Of a DNA stretch of 64,000 nucleotides, positions 32,090 through 44,124 are shown one piece after another. Source of the stretch: Colletotrichum lupini (lineage: Eukaryota > Ascomycota > Sordariomycetes > Glomerellales > Glomerellaceae); assembly GCF_023278565.1 (NCBI RefSeq), contig NC_064676.1, positions 992,001-1,056,000 of the forward strand. The letters are read 5' to 3'. Both the position numbers and the translations under genes were made by a program. The notes beneath the pieces are model-generated. The model made no database searches. It was not told where the DNA came from and was given only the letters and a program-made list of their open reading frames with translations. Position 1 is the first letter of the stretch; each line of letters begins with the position of its first letter.

Positions 32090-33124
32090 TCACCTACGAA
32101 ACCCCTGGTTACCGGCGACTCCTTGGTAAGGCTCGTACCGCGGGTCTTGGTATTGTTGTTGTTGCGGCTTCGGGTATTGTCCGCTTTCCATCAGGTATCC
32201 TTCGTTGAGGACCTCGGAGCTAGAAACTTGCTTCAAACCGGTAGCCTGATGGTTGATGACACGACTTGGGTGGAACCAGTTGAAGGACATAGCTGTGATG
32301 CCCATCAGTGTCGCATCAAAGATGTAGATGTACATCTCCTTGGCCTGTAGCTCGCTGTCCTTGCCTCCCACGTATTCGGCAACTCGAAAAAGCGATCGAA
32401 CCATGATGAGTAGACTGGTGCCGTAAAGAACGTAGAGGAGACCCTTCCATGGGGTTTGAACTGTAAGGGACTTTGGTGTCGGGTTGCGGGAGAGGCGGAG
32501 GTGGAAGACAAGAGGGACGATGATGAAGAACCCAAAGAAAAGGATCTGAATGCAGAGACCGCCGACGATGATGTTTTCGCCGAGCTTCACATTATCGCTG
32601 TTCTTGGCAGTCGCCAACATGCCACCACCTCCAGACTGTGCGAAGAATGACAGCACATCTCCTAGCACGAAGACCTTGGTCAACCAGTTTGGTCTGATCA
32701 AAGAGTATCCCCAGGCATCGAGAAGGTTGATCAAGCGACCGAGAACCATGTAGATCGACGCGGCGAACAAAGCGGGACCAAGGAGGAGAAGGATCGACTG
32801 GATAATGTAGGGGTTTTTGGTGTAATCAGGTGCTTCGCCCGCAGACATGGCTCGGCCAGCGTATCCGACTGCTTCAACTAGGGAAATGTCAGCCGAGTCA
32901 TGCTTGGGGATGGAGTTGTGTTTGGACTATGATAACTTACATATGCACCCAATCACAAAGGGAATAAAGTACCACGTCTTGCGTCGACATAATTGCCAGA
33001 TGTGTAGCATACAAGAAACCCCAAACACGATAATGAAGACGGTTGCCGCTACCATAGACGGCTCATAGTGGTAAAAAACGAAGCCGGTGGAGGCACCATC
33101 TGTTGTGGTGCTGTTGTCCGCCAT
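32090..33124 (-). CDS. RTA1-like seven-helix membrane protein
   Basis: Two exons (33124-32941 and 32877-32090) give 323 aa, starting MADNSTTTDGAS. Seven hydrophobic segments follow, with the RTA1-family landmarks YEPSMVAATVFIIVFG, LLLGPALFAASIYMVLGR and FVLGDVLSFFAQSGGGGM, and a glutamine/tyrosine-rich cytosolic tail (PQQQQYQDPRYEPYQG). RTA1/RSB1 proteins sit in the plasma membrane and are linked to lipid or sphingoid-base translocation and resistance to toxic lipophilic compounds. The gene is convergent with the P450. The exon junction (GCIFEAVGYAGRAM) closes in frame. Confidence 0.92.
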
Positions 33125-34187
33125 CGTGAAGTCCTGAGTCTTTCCTTGGCGCAATTAGGTAATATTTTGGCTTCAAATTGAGTTTGGGCGGGCCGAAAAG
33201 TTTAGCTTGGTCGTCGGAAAGAGAAAGCTTTAATCCCAAGGCGATAAAGACTGTGTTCTGTTCGTGTAAAGGCTGTGGGCGGGCGATGTAGAAGCTTGTT
33301 GATCGTGTTCTATTATCATCCATAATCGGTCCAAAGACCTCGATATAAGTAAGTCTTTACGTTCATCTTTGAATTCTTCCCCTTTACCCCTTTGTGTTTG
33401 CATACGAGTGTTGCTGCGATGCAAAACAGCCTCAACACGAAGAAGCCCCCTGGCGCTAGGCAGACTGAGCCTCTGAGGGATGACATTTGCAGATTTTCAG
33501 ATTGTACGCGGAGTATTAGTAGGGCTGAGCCACGTTGATCAAGCACAATGCGGTATTCTCCGTACGCGTATGATCCCAATCCAGCCATTGGCCAGAGGAC
33601 GAAGCCATAAAGCCCGGGAGACGGTGCCTAATCCGGCGAAATGTGCAAAGTCTTTGCGGCAGTGGGGAGCGGTCCAAGTTTAGGATTCCAGACTAGCGAC
33701 GGTTCTAGCGACTCGCAGGGAACGATCTATCCGCGGATTCTGTGTTGGTCGTATACGCGTATTCGTCACCATGGATGCGAGACAATGCGACAATCCGCGG
33801 GTCGACAGTGAACCAATGACACGTTTAAGGTTGTGCCCACTTACATTGACTCATAATTAAGCATCGACTGGCGCCCCCATCGCGTATCGCGACAACATGT
33901 CCACACCCATGAGATTTTTATGGCCCCGATCCGACGGGTACTTGCCGAGTCCGCGGCTCCTCGCAACTGCATATGCCCAAAAGAGCTTGAAAGCCTTTAC
34001 AAACACGGTCTCTTTACGTGGATTCGCAGTTCGGCGCGTTGTGGCGCGGCTCAAACTACCGGCCCTACGAATCCTAGTCCCCTTAGCACTCCCGTTCGGC
34101 TTTGCCCTACGGGTAACCCGAGTCAGGTACGAGATATGCGACTAAGGCTACAGACTACGGAGGGGTGATGTGGCGGCGTATAATGTA
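33125..34187. other. intergenic upstream of the RTA1-like gene
   Basis: About 1 kb with ordinary composition and no supported gene, ending at the mariner element. Confidence 0.5.
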
Positions 34188-35596
34188 CAGTGGGGTGTCA
34201 AAAGTTCGTATACACCCCACCATTATCCCCAATTGCCCAACCTCCTGCATTTTCACTACTATACTTCGACTAGCCGCAGAACTATTAATTTTTTAATTTA
34301 TATAGCGAAAGTATATATAAAAAAAAGCCCTAAGTTCGCTATTTAGTATTATATATACTAACTACGTATATAAATTACTACCGTAAGTTAGCGCAGTAGG
34401 GAGTTAATTAGACTCCGAATCTTTTTTAATAATATAGCCTCCTACGCTACCCTTAATTACTACTTAAACTCTTTTATATTTAACTTATTCTTTTTTAAAA
34501 TAAATACTTCTAAGTATAGTTTACGTAAGTTAGACTTTATTATACGCTAATAATACTTAATTAGGTTAAGGTTTAGTAAATATAAGGGCTATTCGAGGTA
34601 GGAAATCCTATAAGCTATAAACTACTCTATTATCCGCTTTATAATATAAATAGGGGTATTATCCTATACGAAATAACGTATATTATTTACATATAGTAAA
34701 TACCATTTTTTTAAATAATTTATATAACTATTTATATTATACCCTTATTATTAGGAGCGGTCGTTGCGAGTAAAAAAGACTAATTTAGAGCGACTATTCT
34801 TTTATATTATTACTTATATTATAATAAATATATTCGCTTTAATATAACTAACGAGGTTAATAAATCACTTTTTCTAATAGTCTTTTAATAACCTAAATAC
34901 TTATTTAATTAAAATAGAAATATTATTTTAGTAGGACGACTCGTTAGAGAACTAGTACTAAAACTATTAAAAATTAGTAAATAAATCTCTATATAGGGTC
35001 TTTATACTAAACTATATATTATTATTAATTTTTCTAGGTTTTAGATCTAGTTTCTTATAAATTCGAGCCTTCTAACTACTACTTTTAGTATTATAAAAGG
35101 TCTCTTTATAGCTCTCTATTTATAATAACTTACTTTCTTAAGAATACGCTTAATAATACTAAAGCTAGCCTAGCCCTACTACTTAATAACTAGCTCGAAG
35201 TACGGCTATTAATAGTTAATTTAAATAGATCTAATTATAAAGCGTTTCTCTTTATTAAAAAGATTCTCTAGCCTTCCTTCCCGGGGTAGGGACTTAAAGT
35301 TATTACTTAAATTAAAACGATAGACTATTTTTTATATAGTTAAATATAATAAGCTAAAGAGTACTATAACTTTATAATAACTTTTTTTAGTTATAATAAG
35401 TATAATAATCGTTACTTACTAGACTTTTATAAGTTTATAATTAGCCCTATAGCTTCTTATTATTTAAGAATAAAAAGCTTATAAATTGGCCTCTATTTAC
35501 TAAAGATATGGGATATAGAAGGAAAAGTAATGTTAAGGAGAAAACGCGTCGGCACGCGTTTTAGTGGGGTATACACGAACTTTTGACACCCCACTA
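34188..35596 (-). mobile_element. RIP-mutated Tc1/mariner element
   Basis: Terminal inverted repeats are CAGTGGGGTGTCAAAAGTTC at 34188 onward and its inverse ending at 35596, where the outermost C/G has become T/A. The insertion is bordered by TA (34186-34187 and 35597-35598). The length of 1409 bp fits Tc1-like elements. On the minus strand near 34560-34700 a degraded frame still reads like the Tc1 transposase DDE core, in which a WPPYSPDLNPIE-type motif survives as LE-stop-PLYLLNLNLIKYY. The interior is AT-saturated with many stops, so the element is dead. Confidence 0.85.
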
Positions 35597-35891
35597 TAAG
35601 TAGTAGGCGGTAGCTGAATATTTGATAAGTTGGTTTAACTCCCAGGCTAAATTCCTCGAGACCCCTCCCTAGTTAGTGATTTCACGTTTAGGAATTGACT
35701 TTTCTTTTGATCGTCTTGAAAACATACCGTGCTCTTGCCCCTTTCTGCTCTTGATTGATTCGGCGATCGTTCAATATTTTCCTCTTCGATAACCATTTTC
35801 CTTTTTCTAAGTCGACATTGTGTACTACACGACCATAACTTCACCCTCGTCAACCAGAACCCCACCCCTCAGCCTACTTCGAGAGTACAAG
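35597..35891. other. upstream region of the glucosyltransferase gene
   Basis: Just under 300 bp, GC-normal, no gene. Confidence 0.4.
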
Positions 35892-38800
35892 ATGTCGAAG
35901 CGAAATACCATCAGAATGATAGAGGATGATCCCGTTCCTCAAGACTACCTCCCATCCTACGAGACGGCGATCAACGAGGGACTCCAGCAACATAGCGAAA
36001 GCGTCGGAAGTAGGAACCCCAGCCGACCATCTAATAACCCCTTTGAATACATCCTAATCAGAGAAAATTACAATAGCGGACGGTAGAATTAACGTAAACC
36101 TCGATTCGCGGCTGGCGACAACCCTCGCCCGCTTTGTCCCCGACTTCAAAGACCCAGCCCAACTGGCACAAGCAGCAGCAGCAGAGGGCCCCCCGCCAGA
36201 GTACTTCGAAGCAGCAGAGCGCTTCGCCGAGAAGAAGACGTTCCCTGTCAAACTCAACATCGTCATCCAAGTCGTAGGAAGTCGCGGCGATGTCCAGCCC
36301 TTCATCGCGCTCGGAAACGAGCTCCAGACGTACGGCCACAGAGTACGCGTTGCAACACACGACGTCTTTGATGATTTTGTCCGCAAATCCGGCCTCGAAT
36401 TCTACCCCATCGGCGGTGATCCCTCCGAACTGATGGCCTACATGGTCAAGAACCCAGGCCTGATCCCGAGCTTGAAGAGTTTGAAGGGCGGCGATATTCA
36501 GAAGAAGCGGAAGATGGTAAAGGAAATGCTGGAAGGGTGCTGGAGGTCTTGTATCGAGCCTGATACACAGACTGGTACACCTTTCGTGGCGGATGCAATC
36601 ATTGCCAACCCGCCGAGTTTCGCACATGTCCACTGCGCCCAAGCCCTGGGTATTCCGCTACATCTCATGTTTACCATGCCTTGGAGTAGCACGAGAGCAT
36701 TTCCGCATCCCTTGGCTAATCTCAAGTTTGGAGACAAGGGGGTTGTTGACCAGATGACGGCCAACTTTGTGTCCTACAGCGTCGTTGAGTGGTTGACATG
36801 GCAAGGGTAAGCAATTGTCCGGCTGTCTTTGGTCTCTCGTGCTGATAATTATTACAGCCTCGGAGATGTCATCAACGATTGGAGAAGGACGATCGATCTT
36901 GAAGAAGTGCCGTTTTCCGAAGGCCCGGTTCTCGCAGAGTCGCAGAAGATTCCATTTACATATTGCTGGTCCCCATCACTTGTACCAAAACCCATCGACT
37001 GGCCTGCCTATATCGGTAAGACATGTCCATTGCGCAAGACTGTAGGTGGATCTGGTACTGATCTCTCGCATAGATGTTTGCGGCTTCTTTTTCCGCGAAC
37101 CCCCTCAGTACGAGCCTCCCACCGAACTCGCAAACTTCCTGAAGAATGGACCGACTCCCATCTACATCGGCTTCGGCAGTATCGTCATCGACAACCCCGA
37201 CGAAATGACAAAGATCCTTGTCGAGGCTGTCCGCGCAACGGGAGTTCGCGCAATTATATCGAAAGGCTGGAGTAATCTGGGAGGTATCGATGCTGATGAC
37301 ATCCTGTTCCTGGGGGACTGCCCCCACGAGTGGCTGTTTGCCAACGTTGCGGCAGTGTTCCACCATGGTGGCGCCGGGACCACGGCTTGCGGCCTCTTGA
37401 ACGGAAGGCCAACCACAATCGTCCCCTTCTTTGGCGAGTGAGTACTGGAGAGTGATATGAGGGGTCCCATTCAGTTCGAAACTAACAGTTTTCAGTCAGC
37501 CATTTTGGGGAGACATGGTTGCCATCGCAGGCGCTGGGCCAAAGCCTATTCCACACAAGCAGCTTAACGCCCAAAACTTGGCTGATGCGATTCGATTTTG
37601 CCTAACACCGGAAGCTGCGACCGCAGCTGGTGAACTTTCGGCCAAGATGAAGACTGAGAATGGTGTGGCCACGGCAGTAAAGTCATTCCACGCAAACTTG
37701 CCCCTTGAACTGCTTCGGTGCGATGTTTTCCCCAACCAGCCGGCAGTGTGGGAGTTCAAGAGAGGGAAGAAGCATGTCAGACTATCGAAGCAAGCTGCGG
37801 GGATTCTTCTTGACCACCTCAAGATTGGCCAGAAAAATATGTCACCGTGAGTGCCAATAACCTTGAGCGTAATTCGCCATTGCTTGGCGTATACATGTAC
37901 TAATGACAACCCCGACTTCTAGACACGAGACAAAAACATACATCATCGAGAACCGGCGGTGGGATCCCGTCACAGGCACGGTTTCCTCCTTGATGGGAGT
38001 CGGATACGGCATGGTCAAGGGTGCCACTGACATCGTCGTCAAACCCGTCCAAGTCTACAATCAACGATCCAAACTCAAAGCCGCAGAGATGGAAGACATT
38101 GAGAGGAGAAGCGCCAGAAGCGTGTCCAGCTTAGACGTTAAGACGCCGCCCCGATCCCCGAGTCTGGCGCCTCCGCAATCCGACGCTCTCGATCGACCCC
38201 GAAGTGCCGGCCGAGGCTGCGGAAGCACAACAGGCGCGGTCTTCAAGGCATCGGCTTCCGGTGTTGGCACATTCTTCAAGTCTTACGGCAAGTTCTACCT
38301 CGATGTGCCGCTGGCTGTCACGGAAGGTCTCCGTGAGGCGCCTAAGCTCTACGGCGAGAAGGTCGAGGCCCGCGCTCCTATTACAGATTGGAAGTCCGGC
38401 GCTATGGTCGGGGGAAAAAACTTTGTGACCGGAATCGGGGGTGGGTTCGCCGACTTGTTTTACCAGCCGTATAAGGGCGGACGAGATGGAGGTGCCGCGG
38501 GCGCAGCGTTGGGCGTCGGCAAGGGCGTCATGAACATGGCCACAAAGACGGCATCAGGTATGTATTCGAAGGTATTTCTTCCTGCTTGTCGACTCAGAAT
38601 GCTAACCTTTGGTGAAACAGCCACTCTCGGGATTGTCGCGTACCCCGGCCAGGGTATTTACCAGAGTATTCGGACAGCAGTCAAGTCCAAGACCCGACAG
38701 AATATTGCTGCTGCTAGACGAGTCGAGGGCGAATATCTCGCCCGTAACATGGATGTTGATATTCATCAGACACTACAGAGGTTCGATGAGATTTGCCGCG

Positions 38801-38898
38801 CCAGCGAGAAGGAGAAGAAGGGCAAGGAGCGTGAAGGTGGAAACTTTTTTGATTTTGGAAAGAAGGGAAAGGACAAAGATACCCATGCGACTTTTTAG
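35892..38898 (+). CDS. UDP-sugar:sterol glucosyltransferase-like protein (GT1/GT28) with a C-terminal extension
   Basis: Seven exons (35892-36009, 36077-36806, 36858-37015, 37074-37437, 37496-37846, 37923-38557, 38621-38898) give 877 aa. The N-terminal GT28 acceptor domain begins near residue 100 with [20 protein letters not shown]. The C-terminal nucleotide-sugar domain has [18 protein letters not shown] and VPFFGDQPFWG near 432-462. Together they match Atg26/UGT51-type sterol 3-beta-glucosyltransferases, without their PH-GRAM front end. Residues about 570-877 form a glycine-rich, amphipathic extension ([38 protein letters not shown]) reminiscent of Vps13/Atg2 C-terminal lipid-associated regions. 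A charged [11 protein letters not shown] tail ends the protein. It probably glycosylates a membrane lipid or sterol. No lesion seen. Confidence 0.9.
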
Positions 38899-39916
38899 AT
38901 AGAGAATAGAGTGGCTCACGATTTTCCAAACTCAAGTGCAGGGATTTGGGACTTGACAGTCATTAAGTGATCTATTCAAGGCCGGCTGACCGGGTGTCAA
39001 ACTTCGCCAGCATCATAGCTACCATCTAGTATTTAGATTACATGTAAGAAAGTTATACGCGCACATTATTCTAGAATCTACGTTGGATGGGATCTTTATC
39101 CCCACTTCCAAAGTCAGTCTCCCTCCATCTGATGATCCAATGACCTTGATTATCTCCGAGCCATGAACCTCATCTTCATAGGGTGTGCCGGTGGAGCCAC
39201 TGGTTCGACTGGTGCCGCTGGCGCCTCTGCTGGAGGGTTGATTGGTGTGAACCCAATGGGAGGGACCTGATGAGCAGGGGGCGCAGCCTCAGTGGGAGGC
39301 GCCACGTGGGCTGGAGGAGCAACTGCCGGGGCTTCGTGAACGAGAGGGGCAGCGGCAGGTGTGTGTACCGGCATGGCCTCAACAGGAGGCGTATGAACGG
39401 GCATTGCCTCGGCTGGCGGCGCTTGGTGAACCGGCGGTGCTACCGGGGCAGGGTGCGCGGCCGGTGGAGGTGTATGTACCGGAGGAGCCATGGTGTGGGC
39501 CGGCGGGGGAGCTTCATGAACCGGCGGTACTGCTGGTGCCGCTGAGGGATGCACTGCCGGAGGTGGGGAGGGTTGATGGCCCAAGACTGGCGCTGCGATT
39601 GTTGTTGCGCAGTGGCTGACCGTCTGGGTGACATGGACCGTTTGATGGATGACTTGGGGAGGTTGTGTTATGTGTACCGTCTGCGCAGGCTGAGGAACAT
39701 GAATCGTCTCCTTGATGATGTGAGGAGGCTGCGTAACGTGGATTGTTTCCTTGACAACGTGGGGAGGCAAAGTGACATGAACTGTTTCCTTGACCACCTG
39801 CGGAGGAAGGGTGACATGTACCGTCTCCTTGACGACCTGAGGCGGCAAGGTTTGGTGGATTATCTAAGGAGGCAAGGTAACGTGTACAGTCTCCTTCACT
39901 GGAGGCAAAGTGACAT

Positions 39917-42900
39917 CAGCGCTTATACCCATTCAAATTAATCAAACAAATAAGTCAAACAAACAGTCAAATATAGGAATTTCAGTAAGTCAAATAATTA
40001 AATATCGTAAGGCCCTATATTTAACGTATTTAATTAAATATAAGGTCGCCCGGAAAAAAGAAAATCCGGGGCCGGGCTAATTAAAAATCGATATTCCTAA
40101 CTATACCCTATAAAAGTTTATAATTAGGAATATAAATACCTAGAGCGGGATTCGAACCTGCGACTCCTTACTTACGATTATAAGTTCAGTATTATACTAC
40201 TTAACTAAATAGATTATTAATAATTATTATAAAAAAAAAAAAGCCTAAGTATTACAGAGCCCTAAATTTAGTATCTTATTATATCTAGGAATTTAAAAAA
40301 CCTCTAATACCCCCTTTTCTTAATATTAATAAAACTAATAAAATTATATACTATTACTTTTAACCCTTTACGATTATTATAATTATTATTAATATTAATT
40401 AAATTATATATTAATTAATTCGCTATATCATAATTAATTAATTAGTAATAAGTCGTACGATTTTCGGTGCGTAGCCGCTATTTTAAATTACTTTATAATT
40501 ATAAACCCTAACTAACGCTAGCCTCGTATTATTAACCGATTTTAATAATCATAATAGCCTCCTTACCTTTTTAAAAGTAATTTAAAAAGGGAGGACTTTT
40601 ATTAATAACGATTTAATATTATAAAAGGGCATAAGGCTAAAGAAGTCGTAAATCCGCTTAGAGGGGGTCTTTATTTAAGAAATTTATAATAAAAATATTT
40701 AAAGCGAAGTCTTTTAGTTTTATCGTCGCTATAACGAAATAGGTATCGTTACTTATTTTAAAATAGTAGCTACGAGCTTAGCGACGGCTTATTTAAAATT
40801 AAAATACTAAATAATAAATCTAAGCTTTAGCGAGTCGTTATATTTATTAAAATCCTCTAAGTACGACTTTATATTAAAAAGATAGAAACTTATTTTTAAT
40901 ACTATTACGAAGGGCTAAGTAATAAGAATTAAAGAATTAGTAATTAGGTATATTATTAATAATAATAGCCTATTTATAACTTTTTATAATCCTTACCTCT
41001 AGGCCCTCTTTTATTAATTAGATTATAATATTACTAACGAACTCTTATTATTATATAAAAATATAAAAAAAGAGCTAAGTAAGATCTTTGCTAAGAAAAA
41101 AAATATAATTAGGGTAAAGATCCGGAGGTTAATAATAAAAGTCTATTTATTATTCGATTTATAAACCTTATTAACGCGGAATACTATTATTACCGTCTTT
41201 ACTTATTTTTTAAACTATACTAAATAATAAATATAATACCTTATTACTCTATAATAATAATATAATACCCATAATAGGGCTAATATTACCCAGACTATAA
41301 AATTAGTAATAAATAACTAGGAATTGGGTAACTAAGTTAGAGTAGTTATTTACGATAATACCTTAAATAATAATACTTACTTAGGTTACTTATATCTTAT
41401 ATTATCTTATACTTATACCTAAGAAGATATTCTTAACTAGAGGATAAGGTACTACGGTTATATTTTTAACCTCGTTAATAGGGCCTTTTTATTTAATAAT
41501 AATAAAGAGGTATTCGAGTAAGAATTAAATATATTAATTAATACTAAGTAACTTTAAAAAGATCTTAACCTCTAGTACACAAGGGGCCCTATTAGTAAGC
41601 TTTAAAACGTCGTTAAATTTATTTACTCATTACTTTAACGATATAAGGCCTTTTTCAAAATTAATAATAAGACTAACAAGAACGATATATTTACTTTTTT
41701 TAAAGAGTCGTCGTAAGAGCTTATACTAACGCTTAATAATAATATAAAATAAAATTCGATATATTTTATAATATAGCGCTCTTTATAAAAGAGAAAGTGA
41801 ATTTATACCTTTTTAATAACTAGTTAAGCTTATAAAAATCTAAAATAACGGATCCCTATTGAGGACGTTCTTAATAATAATAATTAATAGCTACTAGCTA
41901 AGCTAAAGGTAGTACTTAAGCTATTTTATTTCTAAATAATAAGATATTAGGGCTAGGGTAAAGGAGATAGTTATAGCTGTTTATAAAAAGTAATAGTAAG
42001 TCTCAAGTACTTTATTAACCGTCTCGAGGAGTAGAAAAAGTTATATAATAAACCTTTTAAAAAAGAGATAGATCTTACGGCTTCTTAAATCGTAGCGTCG
42101 TAATTATAATTAATATAAGTAATACTACCTCGTTAATAATTAGCTCGTTATTAATTTATATCTTAACTTCTTTCTTAACCTCTAACCTTAAGTAGTATCC
42201 TTTATTATATTTAGTCTAAATATATACATAAAGAGCGAGCAGAACTATTTCTTAGTATTAATTTTAACTCGCAAGGATATTTCTAATTATTAGTTATTAA
42301 TACTTAGTAAGTCCTTAATAAGTATTATACTAAGTTAAGTAACTCTCCGCTCTATATTATAATAATTATTCTTTACCCTAAGTAAGGATTGAGATAACTA
42401 GAGAAGAGGTAAGATATGCCTAAGTAGAGCTATTAGCTATTTAATACGAAAAAAGGACTTTATAATTATTAATAAAGATAGTATATAAATAAAATAATAA
42501 GTCCTCCTCCTCCTTATTATTTAAGTCCTCCTCCTTTATTGCGATAGTTATAAGCTACTTTTAATACCCTTATAATTTTAAAAAGTATTATAAAAAACTC
42601 GTAGTACTAATAATAGTTAATATCTCGAATAATAAACGTAGTAATTAACTACGTACCTAAACTTAATTAATATTACTTATAGATTATTCCTTAGCTAGTC
42701 CTTAACCTAATTTAATAATAAATTAACTATTAGCTAACCTATTTAACGTTAAGTAAGTTTATACTTAATATCTTTACGATCCCTACGATAATAATAGATT
42801 ATAAAAGGATATTTAGCCTTGCGAAGTTAATTTTAATTTTATAGCGATTATTAATAAGATCCTTTACACTAGAGGAGGTCTAATATCTTAAAAACTAGCT

Positions 42901-43134
42901 TCGTAACGGTACTATAGAAATAAGAAGTTAATTTTTTAATTAAAAAAACTAATCGAGGTAAAGTCTATAAGTTAGTATTATAAGGACTTTCGTAATAGCT
43001 TTATTTAATTCCTAATTAAGAAATTAGTTAAATCTATTAATTAATTGTTAAATAATTAAATATAGCGCGAGAAATAAGCTAAATAATTAAATACGAACCT
43101 TATATTTAATTTGTTTATATGGGTATAAGCGCTA
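39917..43134. mobile_element. RIP-destroyed full-size hAT element
   Basis: The left end CAGCGCTTATACCCATTC (39917) faces a right end that is the inverse of TAGCGCTTATACCCATAT (43134), in which the first C has become T. The flanks are AGTGACAT (39909-39916) and AGTAACAT (43135-43142). These form an 8-bp target duplication with one G-to-A change. Internal DNA is AT-saturated over 3.2 kb and no transposase frame is open. Both ends align with the MITE at 16775-17203. Confidence 0.88.
40141..40214 (-). ncRNA. tRNA-like sequence in the hAT element
   Basis: On the minus strand, TAGTTAAGTAG fits the Pol III A box and GCAGGTTCGAATCCCGC forms a perfect 5-bp T stem with a B box, spaced as in a tRNA. 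The acceptor and anticodon stems no longer pair well, so it is RIP-degraded or tRNA-derived and not a functional tRNA. Confidence 0.5.
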
Positions 43135-44124
43135 AGTAACATGTACGGTTTCCTTAACGATTTAAGGCGGCAGAGGCGGCAGAGTCTCCTTAATTATCTG
43201 GGGAGGCTGCGTGACGTGAACCGTCTCCTTAATAACCTGAGGTGGTTAGGTGATATATATAGTCTCCTTAACCACTTAAGGAGGCAAGGTGACATGGACC
43301 GTCTCCCGGACAGGAGGTAGAGTGACGTGAACGGTTTCCTTGACAATCTAAGGTGGCAAAGTCTCCTTAATAACTTGAGGCGGAAGAGTCTCTCTGATGA
43401 TTTGAGGAGGTTGAGTGATGTGCACCGTTTCCCTGATGACTTGCGGTGGCTGAGTGACGTGGATTGTCTGAGGAGGCAGAGGAGGTAAAGTAACGTGTAT
43501 CGTCTCTTTCACCACCTGCGGAGGTTGAGTGACGTGAATAGTCTCCTTAATCACCTGGGGAGGCTGGGTGACGTGTATCGTCTCCTTGATGACTTGAGGA
43601 GGTTGAGTTACGTGAACAGTCTCTTTAATCACCTGAGGAGGCTGAGTGACATGGATTGTCTGAGGGGGAAGGGTAACATGGATTGTCTCCTTCACAGTTT
43701 GAGGAGGCTGAGTGATGTGGACGGTCTCCTTGACCACCTGAGGAGGAAGAGTTTGGACCTCCTTCTTCGTTTCTGTGATGTGTATTGTCTCCTTCACCAC
43801 CTGTGGGGGCTGAGTAATGTGTACGGTCTCTTTGATTGTTGTCGGAACATGAACCGTGACGTGTACGGGTATCTTTTCGTGGATAGTCTCGATTTGGTGT
43901 ATCGTCTTCGGGACGGGAACGTGGACTGTCTTCACTTCTCCCGGTAGCGTGACGTGGACCGTCTTGTGAATTGTTGTAGGAACATGAACGGTCTCGTGGA
44001 CGGTGTGCACAATCGTCTCGGTCTTGGGCTCGCATTGCTGCTGGGCTGGAGGCGCTGGCTGAGGGTTGGCGGCTGCCATAGTCGACAGGGCGAGCCATGA
44101 GATGACTCCGTATCGTGTGAGCAT

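Larger units (their letters stand above)
39849..43347. repeat. 39-bp coding repeats (13-aa VIKETVHVTQPPQ units) flanking the insertion
   Basis: Repeat units lie at about 39640-39916 and 43135-43950 outside the transposon. Each unit reads, on the minus strand, PPQ-V/I-V/I-K-E-T-V/I-H-V/I-T-Q/L. The spacing is 39 bp with shorter variants such as LPPQTIHVTQ. Units close to the transposon carry C-to-T changes on the coding strand. Confidence 0.75.
39150..44124 (-). pseudogene. secreted tandem-repeat protein split by a hAT element
   Basis: The minus strand starts at 44124 with a signal peptide (MLTRYGVISWLALSTMAAA). A His/Thr/Val-rich lead (ETVHVPTTIHKTVHV) follows, then about 20 imperfect 13-aa repeats of the type VIKETVHVTQPPQ. 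After a 3218-bp transposon (39917-43134) the same repeats resume and pass into a proline/histidine-rich tail (PPVHEAPPPAH..) ending at 39150. Flanks of the insertion carry stops in the reading frame, each replacing the Q of the PPQ motif (43348-43350 and 39864-39866, plus two in 43135-43300). The original protein would have been roughly 580 aa, probably a wall or extracellular matrix protein. The family is not recognised. A truncated 258-aa secreted product from 43348-44124 could still be made. Confidence 0.75.

Noticed and set aside
40141..40214. Functional tRNA gene in the hAT element
   Set aside because: A and B boxes are present but the acceptor and anticodon stems do not pair properly.
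43200..43950. CRISPR-like regular repeats
   Set aside because: Fungal nuclear DNA. The repeats are contiguous coding units without unique spacers.
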